DNA from: Druceiella hillmani
Taxonomy: Eukaryota > Arthropoda > Insecta > Lepidoptera > Hepialidae
Assembly (NCBI GenBank): GCA_039881145.1
Contig: JAYKKI010000004.1
Coordinates: forward strand, 47,768,001-47,832,000
Length of the DNA: 64,000 bases
Direction: 5' to 3'
The position numbers were made by a program, and so were the translations under genes. Within the stretch, counting starts at the first letter, position 1; every line of letters begins with the position of its first letter. The notes under the pieces were generated by a model. That model saw nothing but the letters and a program-made list of their open reading frames with translations. It did no database searches and was not told the origin of the DNA. Below, one piece after another: positions 34,691-47,079 of the stretch.

Positions 34691-35594
34691 GACGGTATCT
34701 TTGAAGCGTAACAATGACGTCAAATAACTTGGAACGATGTTACATTTATTTTGATAGGTATAATATTTTAGTCGCACTTCACCCGTGGATAAGTGAAGAA
34801 AGGACTCGGAAAGATAATATTATTGCTGCTTCTATTAGTTGGCATATGATAGTTAGCCTTATATATGATACTTACGGGTAGTCAATGGATATAAGCGAGT
34901 GGGGTTTTGGGGAGATACGAATATAAAATTTATTTCAATTTGTTGCTGATGGCGTTAAGAAAATATTAATTAATAAAGACATTATACTCATAGCGGTACA
35001 ACCAATTCGCCGGCGTACAGCGGGTTTAATGGAAACGCCATAGGAAATAATTTATGGCTACGCATCCGTAACTCAGAACGGAAGTGAAGTTAACGGAAAG
35101 AAAAGTAATCGTCCCTCTCGATCGTTCTATTTTACATGTGTAAATAAGATAAAAAGATACACGAGAATTACTTGAATTTCCAATTATTAGTATTACGATC
35201 GAGAAGTGATAAAACTATCACTTTCACTGTCCACTGTAAAGTGACTGCTAGAGAGGAGTCATAGCGCTATGCATCGTGTTATAACTTTTTTAACAGTTTT
35301 CCTTCACGAACGATATGTAATTATATAAAAAGGTATGTATTAGAGGCGCTTTTAATCACCTTTCACGCTTGCCTTTTTACATAAATTACACATTGTTTTT
35401 CTTTTTAAGGTTTCGTACCCGAACGTAATCCTATTGCTCTCTCTCATTTGTCTGTCTGCCTTTCAATGCGCCCTAATTGCTAAACATTAACGCTATATGT
35501 GTAATGTTTACACCGATTATGAAAATAACAAAGAAAAGCAAACTAATTAATAATTGGGCAAAACTAATTTTCTGAGGCGGGGGGATTTTCTTCT
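34691..35594. other. spacer with a probable dispersed-repeat copy
   Basis: 35400-35475 (aaggtttcgtacccgaacgt ... atttgtctgtctgcctttc) looks like a minus copy of the 'ggacagac / ggttccg' family. Nothing else supported. Confidence 0.4.
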
Positions 35595-35793
35595 AACTAT
35601 GTTACACAACGTCGGAAAACTAATCAAACTATTTTTAATCATTCCCGAGATTAAAGTGAATTGGCAAATAGATGTTACTGTTCAAATACAGTTTTATTGT
35701 TTCAAATATCGAAAGTAATAATAAGAGAGACAGCATTTCGTGTCTTATATAATTTATATTCAGCTTGTGAAATCTCCATTCGTAATTTAAACT
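35595..35793 (+). repeat. left arm of a 2-kb inverted-repeat pair
   Basis: aactatgttacacaacgtcgg at the outer end and aatctccattcgtaatttaa, then act at the inner end align with the reverse complement of 37409-37624, roughly 85-90% identical by eye over about 200 bp. Confidence 0.85.
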
Positions 35794-37107
35794 GATGAAA
35801 AACATGCACGTTATCGCAAAGAGCGCTTGAAGGAAAGTTGAAAATTTTCTTTCAAATTTATCAGTTGTTATTTAAGCTTGGGGCACTCGAAAAGATTAAA
35901 AATTTATTGCCATTATTTTAATATTTCGTATCGTTTTCGTATTTTGGTACCGTTACGGAGAAGAGATCCAGGTTTAAAAAGTGCGAATGAAAAATTATAT
36001 AGCTACTGACATTCGAGTACAAATTGATTTCAATTCATTTTGTTTGAAGATAATCTATTCGTTTTCTATATTTTGTGCACGAATTTGGCAGAAAATCAAT
36101 AAGTTCCTAATTTAATGAAGCTTTAATTATATACGATGTTCCTCATTTTGTGCTCATTTAAATTTTAAGTATTGTTGAATTGGATTAATATTTTATATAT
36201 CTTTAGTTTAGCATAGTTATTATTACATACCTGATTACAGTATAACAATTATATAGATAGTATTAGTTACTTTTATAACTTTCTCAATCCAGTATTTTTT
36301 TAAATAAGATTACGTATCAATCATTCTGAAAGGCTCTGTCGATATGCATATATAATATTAGGATGTAAGCTTCTGATGTAAGTAACTCATGTAAGTCTAT
36401 TTACCTATCAATAGGAACCTAATGATTTAATAATATTGTTGCACGTTTCTAATTGCTCCAAATTATCTCACGAGTGCGAAATGCAATGAAGTCAAATAAA
36501 ACCTCAGTGTTACACTTTTGATAGCCATATTTTTAATGAACATACTGATGTCATAATTTCGATAAACGGATTTTGATTAATAAACAATGCATTCAACGGT
36601 AGGCAAATAAATTAAAACATATATATTAATGCGTTTACGTACGCTGAACATAAATCAAATCTTTGACACTACCCAATTACCCATGTATTAAATTTGCCCA
36701 AGAAATAAGCAAAAGATATTATATATTATTATATATAGGTGACATTATTATAAGAAGGCATTAATTTTTTTTGTACTCAGTTGAACAGAGTTTTTTGTTT
36801 CATAGAAGTTTTGCTTACGATAGTGAAGTTTTTATAGGTGTAATTATAATTGAGGAAATGTTAAAAGTAAAAAAATTGTTTTATAGAAAAGTTAATTATT
36901 TATCCTGCACAAAGGCTAAAATAAAAGTTTATTGATTGTTTTCATCTTATATCTTCGACAGGAATACTGCACTGTATTGATTAAACAACATATCTCAATA
37001 ATAACATTCGAAAATATTGCCTTTTTCATCGCCTTGACTGAAAACTAGTAAAGTGTCCAAAAAGGGAGCATAAGTCTTTTATTATATACGTATACATATA
37101 TATATAT

Positions 37108-37162
<55 letters not shown>

Positions 37163-37408
37163 TATTTATACATACGAACAAACATTTCGTAAGAATACCT
37201 TTTATGTTACTTATAAAAAATTCTTTCGTAGTTCTGTGAATTATGTAGGCCTTAGGGACAGGGCCTTGGAAACGATAATGTATATCGTCATATCCGCCTC
37301 AAGATCAGATACAACATCCGCATTGCACGTACCGGCCACAGTAATAGATTAACTTTGTCTATTTTTCATTTCCTAAAGTTATTCTGGTTTAAGGCCTTTC
37401 ATATTATA
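35794..37408. other. DNA between the inverted arms
   Basis: About 1.6 kb of AT-rich sequence without a recognisable transposase or other gene. It includes a (TA)n microsatellite at 37091-37157. If the arms are TIRs this would be a non-autonomous or gutted element. Confidence 0.45.
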
Positions 37409-37624
37409 AGTTTAAATTAAAAATGGAGATTTTACAAATTGAATATAATTTATATAGGACACGAAATGTTGTCTCTCTTATTATTTCTTTAAATATTTGA
37501 AACAATAAATTCAAAACACTTAATCTATGTACTTGGACAGTAACATCTATTTGCCAATTCACTTTTATCTCGGGAATGATTAAAAATAGTTTTGGTTGGT
37601 TTTCTGATGTTGTGTAACATAGTT
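37409..37624 (-). repeat. right arm of the 2-kb inverted-repeat pair
   Basis: Reverse complement of 35595-35793 with substitutions and a roughly 15-bp length difference near 37505-37530. Key shared words are attcccgagat, gaattggcaaatagatgtta and aataataagagagacaacat. Confidence 0.85.
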
Positions 37625-38958
37625 ATTTTGTAGGGGTGCATATTATTGTAAAATTAAATATAATACAACTTTTTACCAAAATAATTGAGATCCTTCAAAA
37701 TATCGTCGAGTAAAAAACGCAAGTATAAAATTACAAAAATACTAATATTAATTGCAACTTTTGCGGTAAAATATCGTTTCCGAAAATTGTAAAATACTTC
37801 TACTATTGCAGATTTTTTATTAATAATAATATGAGTATTTAGTTGAAACTTTTGCGGCAGGACACTTTTCCAAATTAGAATTACCTTTCCAATTAAAATT
37901 TAATACATGATTTACTTTCAAAGTTAAAGATTTCTGTAACCGAAGTGCAATGTGGCTCTTGCATGCCTGTCCATATGTATGTAAGTGAAATAGACGTCGG
38001 TATTTGGCTCTAAAATCTATCTTAACTCGAGTCGAAAGCCCGTCAAGTACTTATGCTGTGTATGTGGGTGTGCATGTACGTGAGATAAAGTCAGAAAGAG
38101 AGAGAAAGAGAGGGAGACGTCGATAGTATCTAATCATCACTTTTTACTTAGTACTGATACCAAAAATCTCTAAAACAATAGCAATATGCACGAAAACAGT
38201 ATTTAACGCAAAATGTCTAATTAATAAGGATTTCTGTATTATTTTATTCTTTTCCCTGCAATTATTATTCAATATTTATTTGAACCTGGCCCAATGTTTT
38301 TGGTTAAAAAGTTTTATTTTTCGATTTCCCGAATGTCAAGAATTGGGAAAAATTTAATATCTAATTTATTCAAATCGAAATAGGCGTTTGCGGAATTTAA
38401 TGAAAATTAATACATTTATACGCACCTAAATATATATATGCGTGCTTACATACATACGTAAATACTTACATACGGATATATCAACAACATTACCCTCGTT
38501 AGGCTTCTCATTAGTCGTGTAAAATTATTCTATTAATGAGAGTAAGTGTTTCTGCTCAGCGATAGATGGCGCCTATTTCATTTTGTTCTGTCAGATTTGA
38601 CACGAAACCACCTGATAGCAAGATATAGTTAAAAATGAACAGACTAAGACTATTTTAGGTAATTACATTACTTTCTTCCTTATTATGTATCTAATGAATC
38701 TAGTTACGTCATCCATTTTTGTTACCTACCTGGTAAGTTTGTTCTTTAAATATATACCTACTCAATACCCTAATTGCTTCATGCTATTGTGTATACCTAT
38801 ATCTACCTGCCTGCCATCAACTCAATTACTCAATATCGTTGTATGTATTCGTACCTGTACATATGTACAGTTTAGCTACCTTGCTGCTTTACTTTGTTCT
38901 TCCTTACGTCAATATAATTTAAACGAGTTCAAATTCTATTACTTTACTCCTCAGTACT
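37625..38958. other. spacer, nothing recognised
   Basis: AT-rich sequence. A 91-codon frame at 38685-38960 is rich in Tyr, Leu and Cys and shows no domain. Confidence 0.4.
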
Positions 38959-38959
38959 A

Positions 38960-39440
38960 GGGAATTCATGTCACTATCTTTTGGCACCATCATAGGATCG
39001 TGACCACCATTTGTACTTAAAGGGCATGTCGAACTAGTCAAACGTGCTCAAAGCCTATAAACCTACCCTTCGTCATTAAGGAGTCCCTGTCATCATCTGC
39101 CGGCTCTACCAACAGTCCCTGGCTGCCACTTATGACCAAATGAATCATCAAGAGAAGTCAAGTGAGTTCAAATATAATGAATATACTTTTCACCCATTAA
39201 GCAATTTCTGTTCTTGCCTTCCAGTTACATCATCAAATTCATGACTAAAGGACTCATCAAGATGACTCAAATAAGCCCAACTACATGAAACTATTTCTCA
39301 CCATCGAGGAGTACTGGCATCACTTTTCGGCTCCATCATCAGACCCTGGCTATTGCATGTGACTAAAAGACTCATCAAGGATATTGAAACTAGTGGAAAC
39401 ATGATGAATCATCTTCCATTGTCAGACCCTTGTAACTATT
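38960..39440. repeat. second degenerate ~120-bp tandem array, four units
   Basis: Units begin at about 38960, 39080, 39201 and 39308 (spacing 120, 121, 107), with a partial fifth near 39420. Shared words include ggctccatcatcagaccctg, gtgactaaaggactcatcaag and actatttctcaccatcgag. It is unrelated in sequence to the array at 19486-20215 despite the similar unit length. Confidence 0.75.
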
Positions 39441-39518
39441 TGAAACAATTGAACTCGTAAAGCCAAGCTAAATGAAAAATAAAACGTAATTTATAAAACG
39501 ATGCACTCCGTAAGAAAG

Positions 39519-39660
39519 TGAACTCGCTTGGTTGATGCCGCTGGGAGTCGAGTTTACCCGAACACGTAACTCGCTTGACCGATGCCAAAGGTAGCTGAGT
39601 TTATCCGATTCAGCGTTACCGACCCGAGCGTGATTGCTCAGTTTCGTTCACTGCTCAGAA
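39519..39660. repeat. degenerate ~47-bp tandem repeat, about three units
   Basis: aactcgcttg at 39521 and 39568 begins two units (aactcgcttg.ccgatgcc...gtcgagttta.ccga). A third, worse unit starts near 39616 (taccgacccgagcgtgattg). GC-richer than the flanks. Confidence 0.6.
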
Positions 39661-39994
39661 AAAAATACATACGCTTTGAAATTAGAACATGCTCCTTTAT
39701 CGAAGTTGGTTAAAGATTGATTTAAAATAAAGGTCAGCTAGTTTCAAAGTTGTTACATACTTCGTGAGAGTGGGAACGTCCTGTTAATAAATGAAAATTC
39801 TTAACTAACTTTATTGCAGTCAGTCTTTTGTTGGGGCAAGATAATTGTGAGACAAAATCTTCATAAGAAAATGGCTGGGTAGAACATAAAAAGGAAAAAG
39901 TTTCTACACCTCCTGAAATATGTTCATTAACTTGTTTCTTATAGCACAATATATTAATAATAATGAGATTACATTAATACATTTATTACAAATT

Positions 39995-40076
<82 letters not shown>

Positions 40077-40496
40077 TGGTTTAGTGATAAAACGTATTGA
40101 TCCTTATGTATTTCATTTTTGAAGTAATCGCATTTAAAAAAAATGTGCGTGTACTTATGGACGTGCGTTAGAAGTTATACTACGTTAGCATAATACAAGA
40201 ATAACTTTATTTAGCATGCAAATAATTAATGGAACTTAAAAATAATAATTTATAATTTATAATGCAAATGAATACCGAAACTTAATCTTACTTAGCATAA
40301 TACACCTAAAATATATTTCCAAAAAGCATAATTTCTACCACGAAATTTTATATTAAATAAATGTTTTTTATTACATGGATCAATATTAAATTTCAATAAC
40401 TAAAATATTATTTAAAAGCATAGATATAACTCAGATTTGTGTGAATATAAAAGACGTGTTGTGTATTTACAAATACCTCAGTAACTATCATGAATA
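39661..40496. other. spacer with a (TA)n microsatellite
   Basis: 40001-40073 is an uninterrupted TA run. Otherwise AT-rich and unremarkable. Confidence 0.6.
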
Positions 40497-40587
40497 TAGA
40501 TAGTATCAGCAAATACATGCATTTGCTGATACTATCTACTACAAGTTGCTCACTAACTTATAATTACTATAAGTTAGTGAGCAACTT
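40497..40587. repeat. two adjacent perfect hairpins
   Basis: Hairpin 1 has an 18-bp perfect stem, TAGATAGTATCAGCAAAT at 40497-40514 and its complement at 40521-40538, with a 6-nt loop. Hairpin 2 has a 20-bp perfect stem, AAGTTGCTCACTAACTTATA at 40543-40562 and its complement at 40568-40587, with a 5-nt loop. Only four bases separate them. Perfect stems in otherwise decayed DNA suggest recent origin or selection. Confidence 0.9.
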
Positions 40588-41207
40588 CATCCTGTCGATT
40601 TTGTTGCATCGTGCGCACGCACCGTAAAATTTCAATCACATCATTTTTTTATAACGCGCCTAAAGAAAATAACTTAATTTTTTTTCTATTTCGTGTAGGA
40701 TATCAGTTGAAAGAGAAATTGATATATAAGACATTTCTTAATATTATTTTGGAAGCGTCCACAAAAAATATTCTCATACGGGCTAAGAGATCTTACGAGG
40801 GTTCAGTTTCTTCGTTCTGAGGCATATTACTTTAAATTAAAATTGAACACTAATTAGATATAACGAAACTTTTGCTGTTCATATAGTCTGATGCAGGAGA
40901 ATGTTAGACGTCAAAGCCATTTGTCTGATCACATTTTGGTTATTTGCACAAATAAAATGTGTTACTGCAATGATACGTGTGATATCTGTACGCAATTTTA
41001 AAATATTGCTTGCCTTGTCAATCATTTTTGAACCATTGTTTGTCTGCATATCTTTCATTTTGTCCAAAATAGTATTCAGAACGATCAAAGGATATTAAGC
41101 TGTAAACATTATGGAGTCCATTGCTGATTATAGTATGTATTTCACTTCATCTCAATATTTCAAAGCGTTCCGAAAATATCAGGAAAAATGAATGAAGTCT
41201 TAATAAA
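40588..41207. other. spacer, nothing recognised
   Basis: 40901-41098 is open on both strands, but no domain is evident. Confidence 0.45.
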
Positions 41208-41336
41208 AAGGGTAGGTGACCCCGAGTAGCCCCGTCAGGTGTTACTGGTTCCACGGGCGTCTGAAGGCGTGGGCGAATATTTTTCTTGCATAAATGTGGC
41301 CCGGGCGAAGAAGTTTCAAGCAACAGCTAGTTTGTG
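41208..41336. repeat. GC-rich dispersed repeat end ('cgggcgaag ... caacagctagt')
   Basis: Contains gtaggtgaccccgagtagcc, ccgtcaggtgttactggttc and cacgggcgtctgaaggcgtg. It ends gcccgggcgaagaagtttca, then agcaacagctagt. The terminal words match a common lepidopteran repeat end. Confidence 0.45.
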
Positions 41337-44227
41337 CGAAAATTCATGTGGAGCTTTTCGCGTGGTTTCTTATTCATACATGATATAATCTCATGAAAGC
41401 CTGATTGATCCTCGCGAGGTGACAAGATGAAATTGCTTCTAGTTATAGGTGCATACATATTCGTAGTATTCGGATAGAATAGGTGATACTGTTGGATTAG
41501 CTGCGAAACATGCTCAATGTTGGTTATTATATGATACGATGAAATTACTAGTTAACATATATTCATCGAGAATGAAGTCTGCATTCGGTTTTTAGGGTTG
41601 TGTAGTCAAATTGCGTCCTTTCGTAATGTTATCATGTACATATTTCTGTTCTTGGGTCAGAATTTTACAGTAGATGCTGCAGAGATCTTAATTTACATGC
41701 AGTATTAATATCTTTGAGGTATTTAAGGTACTCATACATGTGAAGTGATTATTGACTAATAATCATTGGATAGTTATTTCAAACAAAGCTGAATCATTAT
41801 TTACGAAATATTGAGCTTTCTAATGTAGACTCCTTTAATTTCTGAATTAATCCCAAAAAAAATATTGAATGAAAAATGTTAAAATATTGTATAGTGGACA
41901 TGTTCATTTAATATTATTTTGGGCATACAAATGTTACGATGGTTACAAAGTTCGTTTTGTGAAATCACTACAGAACTCTACTTTTGTGTGCTTCGATACG
42001 TACTTAGTTGGTTTTTATCCATTGTACCTAGTTCTTTCAACGCTGACCCTGTGCTGTTGGGAGATCAAGAAGTCATGTTTTGATATTAGCATCATGCACA
42101 TAAGGATGCAGGGCAGATCAGGTGGATAGGGACAACGTGCACTTTTGAAAGTGACAATTAATATTTAAGTGAGGAAATGCCGTTACCCATTCATTATCAT
42201 CAACACCTCTAATAAATTGTCTTCCTTTTTTCTTTATTAATAAACTAAATACATTCCGTATTTCAATCTCCTTTCCAGTTATGTAGTAATAAAATAGCGT
42301 AGCTCTTCTCATCGTAATAAAATATATTCCCTTTTTAATTATAAGAACAAAGCTAACTTCATTTATTTCAATTTGCATCATCAAAGATTATGTACATCTG
42401 TGCACGCGCACATGTCACGCTAATAAGCATTACATTTCATTACCGATTTAGTATTTAATATTTTAAGATAGTCTTTGTAAGATTCAGGAGTTAATTAAAA
42501 TGTTTGAAGTACGAGAATTGAAATTAGTTTCATTGTGTCTGCGGCTATTCACGTTAATGAAATAAATTGGCCAAAATCTGTATCTTAGAATTGCCTTGAT
42601 TTAAGGCTCAGAGATTTCTTGTAGCCCTGTAATTTATTCTGGGGTGGACAGCCATTTAATGCACAAGTTTTTAGTTCATTGTAATTAAATCTCATAAACA
42701 GGCTTATATTATGCAGTAAAATACTTCTAAGAAAGTAAAGAAAAAAATTAATAATAAAACTTAGCAGCGTGGGGAAGACGAATTATATTTATTAATGATA
42801 TATCAATGATCATGCGTCACCACAAAATAGGATAAGATTCGAATATGCGACTTAAGCTTTTATGTAAATAAGTACATAGCGAAAGATCGCACATAAAGAT
42901 GTAATCAATTTCACTGTCAACTTAACGTCGTCGTAAATGTTCATACATTAAGTTTACTGGGTAACTTACATCATCAATAATTAAGACCATCGTTTAACAG
43001 GTCGAAATCTGATATTGATGCGGCTGTAAAGTTGTACAGGGGTATTTGGCTTAAACATATCATTCGTTTGTCAGTCTTGGAACAGTGTACTCGAAATTTT
43101 GCAAGCAGATCCTTCTTCAAGAGATCTTAATTGAAAAACCTATAAAATTGAGAAAAATTACCCCACATGTAAAGGGATGTATTTTTTTAACAGACCTCAC
43201 TGAGTAAGATATCTTCAAATAAGTTTTTAAAAATAAACAGAAATTTAACTTTTAAAGTTCTATTTGCGAAATACTAAGCTTCAAATTGACGTGCACTGTG
43301 TCTCCCTGTTATTTTTACAACATAGTTTTGGAAAGTTATAATTTTCAAAATGCTATTTATTAGTATTTGATTACAATTCTCAATTAAAATGATTTAGTTA
43401 ACTTGTAGCAACAATTTTAAGAGATACCTACAATTATAAAAATCTACGTCATACTACAACCGCACTATAAATATGACACTGGGAATAAGTGTTTACTATT
43501 TGGCGCGAAAACATGATCAATATTGTGCACGATCAGGTTCAATCTTGTAAATTGTTTATTTCTTGCGGGTCTTATGCGTATTTTGACAGGAGCTTGACAT
43601 TTTTTTATGGTTTTTGCATAAACGATCAAACGTCTCAGTATATGCAGATAATCAGAGATTACAGAGTCGAATCATAGCGCGCGTATTGCTTTGCGCAAAA
43701 CGAACAATATAATGTTTTATTTTTAAATGAAAAAAATTATTTTTTAATATAAAAACAAAAACTTTATTATCAGAGATCTGTACCACAAATGGAAAAAAAA
43801 CGAAATTTTGTTAAGATCAATTACTTATCACATTTTGTCAGAAATCGTTTGACGAAAATACTTAAAATTTAGCATAGTAGTTAGGCATAGTGATAAAGCC
43901 TTTTAACTCGCATATATTTCTATAATTAACACTCGAAAATATCTATACGGAAAATTTTCACGAGGTTAATAAAGTTTTTAATTTCGTATATTGTTTGAAT
44001 AAGTTATAAAGATTTCTAAATCATTTTTTACAATTTTATGTTAAAGACTTCTTAAGATATTATTGAAAAGGTCCACAAAAATAAAAAAAGAACAGCTGTA
44101 GTTACTAGGAGTATACCTAAAGTTTACCGAAAAACCATTGCAATAATTCTAAATTTGAAAAATAATTCCAAGTTTTTGAGATACTCAAGATATTTTTAAG
44201 TCTGTAAAAGGTGTACTGGGCGATACA
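41337..44227. other. long AT-rich spacer, nothing recognised
   Basis: Short open frames (41869-42129, 43489-43677) lack domains. No repeat boundary seen. Confidence 0.4.
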
Positions 44228-44238
44228 TTTACTGTTTA

Positions 44239-44416
44239 CTGTTACTGGGATATTAGCAAAGATCTTTGCTAATATCCCACCTGAAGATCTTGTAATACAA
44301 CGAAACCTAGGTCGTGATAAAGAAATTAAAGAAAGTAGAAATAATACGACATCACGTAGTTTCATTTAATTGTGAATAATGAATTTCTACAAAATTAACG
44401 CCAAATATATTCAATA
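44239..44416 (+). mobile_element. palindromic hammerhead repeat, copy D, 5'-truncated
   Basis: The left arm is almost absent. The element starts near its centre, which here is a 32-bp perfect palindrome (44247-44278, centre gatc). It continues through the right arm to the standard tail. Target duplication tttactgttta at 44228-44238 and 44417-44427. Truncation with an intact duplication again implies incomplete copying from the 3' end. Confidence 0.88.
44277..44317 (+). ncRNA. hammerhead ribozyme motif, copy D
   Basis: CTGAAGA 44281-44287, GAAA 44302-44305, CC-TA-GG and TC with the predicted cut after C44313. Helix I pairs CAC with GTG. Helix II has one C-C mismatch at its base (tcttgtaatacaac), so activity would be reduced. 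Confidence 0.55.
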
Positions 44417-44429
44417 TTTACTGTTTAGT

Positions 44430-44911
44430 TTGCAAGTGACCAAAAATCCTCCAAGGAAGAAATTTTATCTTTACATACACGTTGGCTACAAGTAATAGAT
44501 AGCAATGGTGCTTACACAATTGAAGATTGATTTTCATCAATTGCGTATAAAAAATAAAATATTTCTTTGAAGTCACATGACAGGTTTATAAGTTACCAAC
44601 CTATTTTGGTCGTAAATTGCAGATAATTAATATTCTCTATTTTGTTATCAATTTATGTGTCTAATTTGTTATTAATTTATATTTCTTTATAGATTTTGTT
44701 ATGTCATGACTTCTTCTTATTGGTTTTATGAATATTTTAATAGAAAATATGTGAAATAGGCATCTTTATGTGAAGCTGTTTTATTGTTAACTTGCAATTT
44801 TCAAGTGGAATATTTTAAATGATAAGTACATTTTATATATTTCAATATATTGCATGTCTCGTTTTCATAAATATTTACAAATTAAATGTCAACAAATATA
44901 AATAAAAAAAG

Positions 44912-44974
<63 letters not shown>

Positions 44975-45688
44975 CAAATGAAGCGAGTTATAGAACGAGA
45001 GTTTAAAACGTTTACCTTCGTAGGAGTAACAGAAATTAAATAATTATAGGCCTCTAAAATTTTAAGTGTGCCCAGATCAACGTTGTATCTATTAGTAATT
45101 ACGAAATATTAATCTATAGAAATTAACTAAGCAATCGATCAACATGAGACACGTATTTAGCAAAGATATTGTAAATTAGATGGCAAGTACTTTGTCGCAA
45201 TAGAACGTAAGTTGCACGGTTTAGTTCGAGAGGAATTGCAACGATCGGTGCATCAAGTTGCAGTAAAGAAGTAAAAGCGAAAATCCATTTTGAGAAGCAT
45301 TTACTCGAAAATATTAATCAAAAGATTTTTTACGGTGAAATCAGTAAGAGTTAATAGTTTCACTAAAGAAAAAATGAATGATATTTAAGATAAACTTTTT
45401 AGGTTTTCCCCAGCTTCAGATGCAATTGAAGTTGAGAAATCCGACAGTGAACATCAGATTGAAAAAATTCTTGCAAGTGGCTTAAAATTTAGCGGAATCT
45501 TTTAACCATAATGGATGTCAATTTTTTCGTTACTGTAAGCAAAGGTCTTCAAATATTGATACGTTTGACTGATTATATTTACACTAGATACGCCTTTGTT
45601 GCAAGGAACTCTGGACCAAATTCGACAAGGCGCACTATTCACGACTAATTTCAAATTTTCCTTACAGGAAAGACCTTGAAGTATCATA
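44430..45688. other. spacer with a (TA)n microsatellite
   Basis: 44917-44972 is a TA run. 45150-45680 may hold more of the pogo-type gene detected downstream, but I could not align it. Confidence 0.4.
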
Positions 45689-45689
45689 A

Positions 45690-46050
45690 GTCAAAAAGGT
45701 TGAAACGGAGAAGAAAGAGGATGAGAATAGAGCAAAAAGAAATTGCGAAGAACTAGAAAAGTAACAAAACCATAAATAGAAAAAAAAATGACAAAAAGCG
45801 AACACTCAGAGTTTACCACAGCACTGACTTCAACAATGTTTACAACAGATTGGTTTGAAGACGTAATCGAGAGCAATAGCAATACAAAAATACACAACTA
45901 TACAAATGCTGTGTGTTTCTTCTGTAATGGTGAATACATTGAATGTAGGAGAGGGGTGTGTTCAATGCGAAAGGTGTGAAATAAGGATGTGCCCACTGCT
46001 CGTGTTGATTATGTATTTAGTTACTGTATACAAGATGTCGTATAATGTTG
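45690..46050 (+). pseudogene. pogo/jerky-type transposase tail, decayed
   Basis: The frame reads KKVETEKKEDENRAKRN near 45692, a basic coiled stretch. It is followed at 45788-45960 by HSEFTTALTSTMFTTDWFED and VCFFCNGEYIE. After a frameshift comes GEGCVQCERCEIRMCPLLV and, at about 45998-46040, VDYVFSYCIQDV. The order 'C.fC...y......GE.WvqC..C..W.H..Ca' is the C-terminal cysteine-rich tail seen in insect pogo/Tigger-like transposases. The catalytic DDE domain was not found upstream. It is broken by one frameshift and substitutions of zinc ligands. Confidence 0.5.
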
Positions 46051-47079
46051 CATAGAATATATTAACCTAGTTAGTCTTAGAGTATTTCAATTGGTAAATA
46101 AATTGTGATCTTCAATATTTCTTGAATTATCGAAAATATTTTGAATATTGTTCTTTTAGTTTTTAATGATGATTTAGTTTTCCTTTAATATTAAGAATTC
46201 CCTTTAATATGAGAATTTTTGTCGTAATTTTAAGTAGGCCATGGGATAGTCCCCAGCCGGAAAATATTAGAAAAATACATTTCTCTGCCCCTCTATTTCT
46301 GCAGCTATTAAATCTACAAACATAAAATTTCGAGGTAAATTTAATTAAGTTTCTCGAAATTTACATAGAGTTTATAGAAAAAAAATAGAGCGATTATTTC
46401 TAGGTTTCATAATTTTATAGTATCTGAGAAACTAGCGACATTTTGCATTCGTGAAAGACATTTTAGGCGATGGTACTACACGACGATAAAACAATAATAT
46501 TATTTGAAAATAATAAACAGTACAAAACACAAATTTTTACAAATTTATATATGTGCTTAAATGTGTACAGGTTTCGCAGTCGTAATTTTGGTGCGAATTT
46601 ACTGGTTCTTGGCAGACTTTTTATATTGAGATACCTAAATAAAAAAAAGTATTTCAAGCATAATCAGAATATTATTATTTTAATGATTTAAATAATTTGT
46701 AGTATCCTGATTCTAATTACCTGCAATTTAAGACGAACGTCACATCCTGGGTTTTTGTTATCAAATTTTGAAGTAATTTTCAGTTTACAATTTGTATTAT
46801 TTTTATTCGTTATTATAAATGATTAGTTCGTTAATTATTTTGCGCAATTTTCTTTAATATACACCTTAAACTTTCAGTTTGAATCCTCGAAAACAAAGTA
46901 GTTGCTCCATTATGTTGCACTTTATCTAATTGCTTCCAATAACACGTACGTAAAGCTAATATATCAGCACTACCTTGAAAATCTTGTAACGTGTAGCAAA
47001 GTTATCCCATAAATCTTTATAAATCAAGCGCAAAACTCAGGACGTCACTTGATTCATGAGGGTAGAAGTGTTGTCGTAA
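46051..47079. other. AT-rich spacer, nothing recognised
   Basis: No supported feature before the proposed MULE end. Confidence 0.5.
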
